A DNA stretch of 64,000 nucleotides from Chitinophagales bacterium. GTDB lineage: Bacteria; Bacteroidota; Bacteroidia; Chitinophagales; Saprospiraceae. Below are positions 61,507 to 64,000 of the stretch, one piece after another (position 1 is the stretch's first letter; each line of letters opens with the position of its first letter). The DNA is taken from the NCBI GenBank assembly GCA_013299105.1, contig JAAFJY010000032.1:35890-99889 (forward strand), given 5' to 3'. The notes below the pieces were generated by a model. The model was not told the DNA's origin. It saw nothing but the letters and a program-made list of their open reading frames with translations, and did not search any database. The translations under genes were made by a program, and so were the position numbers.

Positions 61507-62526
61507 ATGAGAAAACACCTCTTGCCCTTGTTCCTGTTTCTGGCTCCCATCATTTCTTTCGCCCAAGTGATGGGCAATTATGGAGAGCAACAAAAAATGC
61601 GCGCTCCCAACGACAATATTTACCAACAAAACGCAGCTCCCCTGCCCAATGCCCAGTACCGCTCGATCCCCAAAATGGCGGCCATGCGCGACGATCGCAG
61701 CATTGACATCAGCATCAACGCCCTCTCCAACCAGCGTGCCAACTCCTACACGGCCATTTTCAACGTGATTCAGGTGGCCAAAACCACAGAAGAAACGAAC
61801 AACCTGCTCAATACTCGCCTCAACGCGTTCATGAACGACCTAAAAGCCCTGGGCATTCCTGAAGCTGACTTGTACATCGACATGGTGAATTTTTTGCCGA
61901 AATACGAATACGACGCCAGCAAAAAAATGTTCTCTAAAAAGACCCTGACCGAAATTCCCAAAGGTTTTGAACTCCAAAAAAACGTACATATCCGCTATAC
62001 CAAACCCTCACTATTGGACCAAATCGTGACCGCTGCTGCCAAGCAGGAAATTTACGACATCGTAAAGGTCGATTACTACGTCAAAGACCAGCAAAAACAC
62101 TACCAAGACCTGCGCACCCTGGCTTTTGACTACCTCAAAAACGTAAAAGAAGCCTACGCCAAAATGGGCATCCAGCTCGACTCCGCCGAGCTCAATACGG
62201 CTGAAAATGCTTGGGTGGCTTACCCCGGCAACCGCTACGAAAGTTACCAGGCCTTCAGCACCCAAAGCCTGAGCCAAAGCGAAAAAAATGACGCAGTGAT
62301 TCAAAGTGCCGACAAACCCACCCTGCGTTTTTACAACGCCGTACCCGCCAACGATTACGACATCGTGGTGAACCCGGAAATCCTGGAGCCCGCCATCCAG
62401 TTTTCCTACAACCTGGTGGCCCGTTTCCACCTGCCCGAGCCCAAGCCTGCGGTCAAAACCGTGATCAAAAAAGAGTTTGTACTGGTCAGCCCCAGCGGTG
62501 AGGTGAAGAGTTTGAAGATTGAGTGA
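61507..62526 (+). CDS. Exported SIMPL-domain (DUF541-like) protein
   Basis: A 339-residue protein with a signal peptide (~1-20, SFAQ). The mature part resembles the SIMPL/DUF541 family: RSIDISINALSNQRANSYTAIFNVIQVAKTTEETNNLL, MNDLKALGIPEADLYIDMVNFLPKYEY, QKNVHIRYTKPSLLDQIVTAAAKQEIYDIVKVDYYV and the FDYLKNVKEAYAKMG helix. The N-terminal 60 residues are Asn/Gln/Pro-rich and disordered-looking. Function of such proteins is unknown apart from one signalling-pathway member in mammals and periplasmic stress-linked bacterial ones. Monocistronic. Confidence 0.72.
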   Translation: MRKHLLPLFLFLAPIISFAQVMGNYGEQQKMRAPNDNIYQQNAAPLPNAQYRSIPKMAAMRDDRSIDISINALSNQRANSYTAIFNVIQVAKTTEETNNLLNTRLNAFMNDLKALGIPEADLYIDMVNFLPKYEYDASKKMFSKKTLTEIPKGFELQKNVHIRYTKPSLLDQIVTAAAKQEIYDIVKVDYYVKDQQKHYQDLRTLAFDYLKNVKEAYAKMGIQLDSAELNTAENAWVAYPGNRYESYQAFSTQSLSQSEKNDAVIQSADKPTLRFYNAVPANDYDIVVNPEILEPAIQFSYNLVARFHLPEPKPAVKTVIKKEFVLVSPSGEVKSLKIE

Positions 62527-62593
62527 TTGTTGGTAGAAAATTAGCCACTTGCAAAGCGTACTCCAAGATCCCGATCCGCTTCCATTTTGAAGT

Positions 62594-62935
62594 TTACAAA
62601 GCCACTGCTAACTCAAATCGTTCCTCCATTTCTCGTTTCAATGCCTCTACGTCGATCAAATCAGGATAGCGTTTCAAACGAGGAAGTACAGCCATTAGGG
62701 TATCAAGAATGATAGGTTTAGGGTCTTCTGATGCAAGAAATTCATCATAAGGAAGTACCAACCAAATGAAAATATCTCCTTTTGATTGTGATACTCTGGT
62801 CCTACTTTTTTCTTTTCTAACAACCAATGTGATGTACAGGCTACCAGTGCTTAAATTCCTAAACTGGTCATTGAGTGCTGATAAATTGACTTTTGCATAC
62901 GATTTGAGGTCGAAGTTGCCGCCGATGGTAATCAT
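62594..62935 (-). CDS. Small hypothetical protein
   Basis: A 113-residue protein, ATG at 62935 (MITIGGNFDLKSYAKVNL). It has a plausible fold pattern (SLYITLVVRKEKSRTRVSQSKGDIFIWLVLPYDEFL) and a charged helical C-terminus (LIDVEALKREMEERFELAVAL). No family is recognised. The longer frame to 63088 adds Cys-rich residues unlike a protein start. It shares orientation and A/T-rich composition with the gene at 63333-63785 and may belong to the same small locus. Confidence 0.55.
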   Translation of the reverse strand: MITIGGNFDLKSYAKVNLSALNDQFRNLSTGSLYITLVVRKEKSRTRVSQSKGDIFIWLVLPYDEFLASEDPKPIILDTLMAVLPRLKRYPDLIDVEALKREMEERFELAVAL

Positions 62936-63332
62936 GGTAATAATTTTTTGCAATTTAAGAGAAAATAGGTTTTCAATCAAGTGATTTGTTTCCTGGGGGC
63001 AGGACCAATCTGAACCAACTTGAAGTAGCCTTACTATCCCCAAGCAAAGGCCGTTTTGTATTTTCGGGCAACAATGCATAAGAACCAATCAAAGTAGCTT
63101 GTTCAGCAAGGACTGTTGTTAAATCACCTTCCATTAATCGGAATAAAGTAAGGTTCTGAAAACTTCGGAAAAGTTTCGGCAGCGGTACTTTTTGTGATGA
63201 AAATGATTGCTAGCGTGACATTAACTGACCAACGTTAGGGACTTACAGCCCCACCAAACATGATGTTGACCTTTATGCTACCGCCCTTAGGGGCCTAAGC
63301 TCCGCCAGTATGATGTTTTTTTAACAGCGAGT
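62936..63332. other. Spacer between two small minus-strand genes
   Basis: No gene is seen. At ~63157-63178 it carries TTCTGAAAACTTCGGAAAAG, a short hairpin motif also present at ~38281; a similar sequence ends the neighbouring coding region at ~63340. Confidence 0.45.
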
Positions 63333-63785
63333 TTATCCTGAAAATTTCTCCGAAGTTTTTAGTAGTTTACTCAATTCGTGCTCCATCGATTCCGCGTCCA
63401 GTGTTTTGCCCAACCAAAGACTGATCAAATTTTCAGCTACTACCAAGGTTTCTTCCGATAAAACCAAGGCAATCACCAGTTCTTGCAAAGGTTTAGCTTC
63501 ATCTATGACAATGCTATCCAACCAAGCCGAAATGAATTGGTCGTCGGGGTGTTCTGCTTGTTCTTGGATGATGCGGACTGCCCGATTAGTAGCGTTCACT
63601 TTTGCACTGAAAATCGGATTACCATGCCGATGTTTGTGACCATTGCTGGAAAATATATTGATATAAGGTGTGTAAAGGAAGCCATTCACCTCAGCAATGT
63701 GGTCTAACTTTGATTTCCAGAAACCTTCTGTAGCGTCGTAATTTGCTGCTTGGTCCATGAAATCAGGGAAGAGTAAATTGGCCAT
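63333..63785 (-). CDS. Hypothetical protein
   Basis: A 150-residue acidic, largely helical protein starting at ATG 63785 (MANLLFPDFMDQAANYD). It contains a His-rich turn (NGHKHRHGNP) and long helices (LQELVIALVLSEETLVVAENLISLWLG). No family is recognised. Its last codons (LLKTSEKFSG) coincide with the repeated ACTTCGGAGAA motif found in spacers, so the C-terminus may have been extended by a repeat. It starts 4 bases after the stop of the frame upstream, suggesting cotranscription. Confidence 0.55.
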   Translation of the reverse strand: MANLLFPDFMDQAANYDATEGFWKSKLDHIAEVNGFLYTPYINIFSSNGHKHRHGNPIFSAKVNATNRAVRIIQEQAEHPDDQFISAWLDSIVIDEAKPLQELVIALVLSEETLVVAENLISLWLGKTLDAESMEHELSKLLKTSEKFSG

Positions 63786-63789
63786 TGGT

Positions 63790-63966
63790 TTAAGCTTTGG
63801 TGAAAAACAAAAATAACAAAAATCCGAGGATGATGCAAACAAAAGCTGTACCTGCTAAAACCTCAATATCTATTAGACTTACCCGCCCTTGACTATCAAT
63901 TGGTTAGATAAAATTATAATTCCAAAGCCCCGCGCACACACCTAATATTCTATCTTTTAATTTCAT
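63790..63966 (-). pseudogene. Possible broken small membrane-protein gene at the window edge
   Basis: In one frame, MKLKDRILGVCAGLWNYNFI is followed by an in-frame TAA and then PIDSQGRVSLIDIEV and a hydrophobic helix (LAGTAFVCIILGFLLFLFF) ending at 63790. The GVCAGL phrase loosely recalls PspC-type proteins. A stop within an otherwise protein-like frame suggests a nonsense mutation or a sequencing error. The frame may also extend beyond the window. Confidence 0.3.
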
Positions 63967-64000
63967 GTTTTTCAAGCGACATCTATTTTTTAATATTCTG

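Overview
The window reads as a chromosome segment of a gliding member of the Bacteroidota, most likely a Saprospiria-type (Haliscomenobacter/Lewinella-like) organism. That placement is an inference. It rests on a gliding-motility-associated (type IX secretion, type B) C-terminal domain, TonB-dependent receptors paired with DUF4249 lipoproteins, a DUF4271-hemD pair, signal peptides ending in AQ, the near absence of Shine-Dalgarno sites, and promoters of the TTTG-N19-TAnnTTTG type. No rRNA, tRNA or CRISPR array was seen.

Layout. 1-3.2 kb: an incomplete secreted beta-propeller gene, a membrane-bound class III adenylate cyclase and a GNAT acetyltransferase. 3.3-5.5 kb: methylmalonyl-CoA mutase. 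5.5-8.3 kb: an AT-rich cassette of an SMC/OLD-like ATPase and a DUF4276 (TOPRIM-like) partner; the partner is split by a 1.02-kb IS. 8.4-19.3 kb: tail-specific protease, a small membrane protein, an FtsX-like permease, an erythromycin-esterase-like protein, an MtfA-like protein without its second zinc histidine, and a quinone-oxidoreductase/MaoC fusion. 20.3-23.4 kb: SH3 protein, dprA and an alkaline-phosphatase-fold protein lacking most catalytic residues. 24-30.4 kb: TonB receptor and three DUF4249 lipoproteins. 31.2-37.3 kb: truA, a beta-CASP nuclease and a 1442-residue PKD adhesin. 37.3-38.1 kb: remnants of an Rhs toxin/immunity locus. 39-45.6 kb: SpoIIM/DUF4129/DUF4350/MoxR/DUF58 cluster. 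45.7-54.2 kb: pth, dapD, rlmN, an SDR enzyme, a lipoprotein, nadA, trmB and an exported protein. 54.3-59.3 kb: a minus-strand operon of a DUF4856 lipoprotein, a vitamin-K-carboxylase-like HTTM protein and a FecA-like receptor, with a perfect palindrome at its promoter. 59.5-64 kb: DUF4271-hemD, a SIMPL-domain protein and three small uncharacterised loci.

The spacers are crowded with short structured repeats of several unrelated families: CTAG-bounded nested palindromes, 155-bp elements, GTTGA-type hairpins, GGGTGTG hairpins, and others. Some lie inside operons or next to start codons. The strongest leads for new biology are the gamma-carboxylase-like operon with its palindromic operator, the phosphatase pseudoenzyme, the IS-disrupted ATPase/DUF4276 cassette, and the CTAG-bounded repeats. 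All function calls come from reading sequence by eye; no database search was run.
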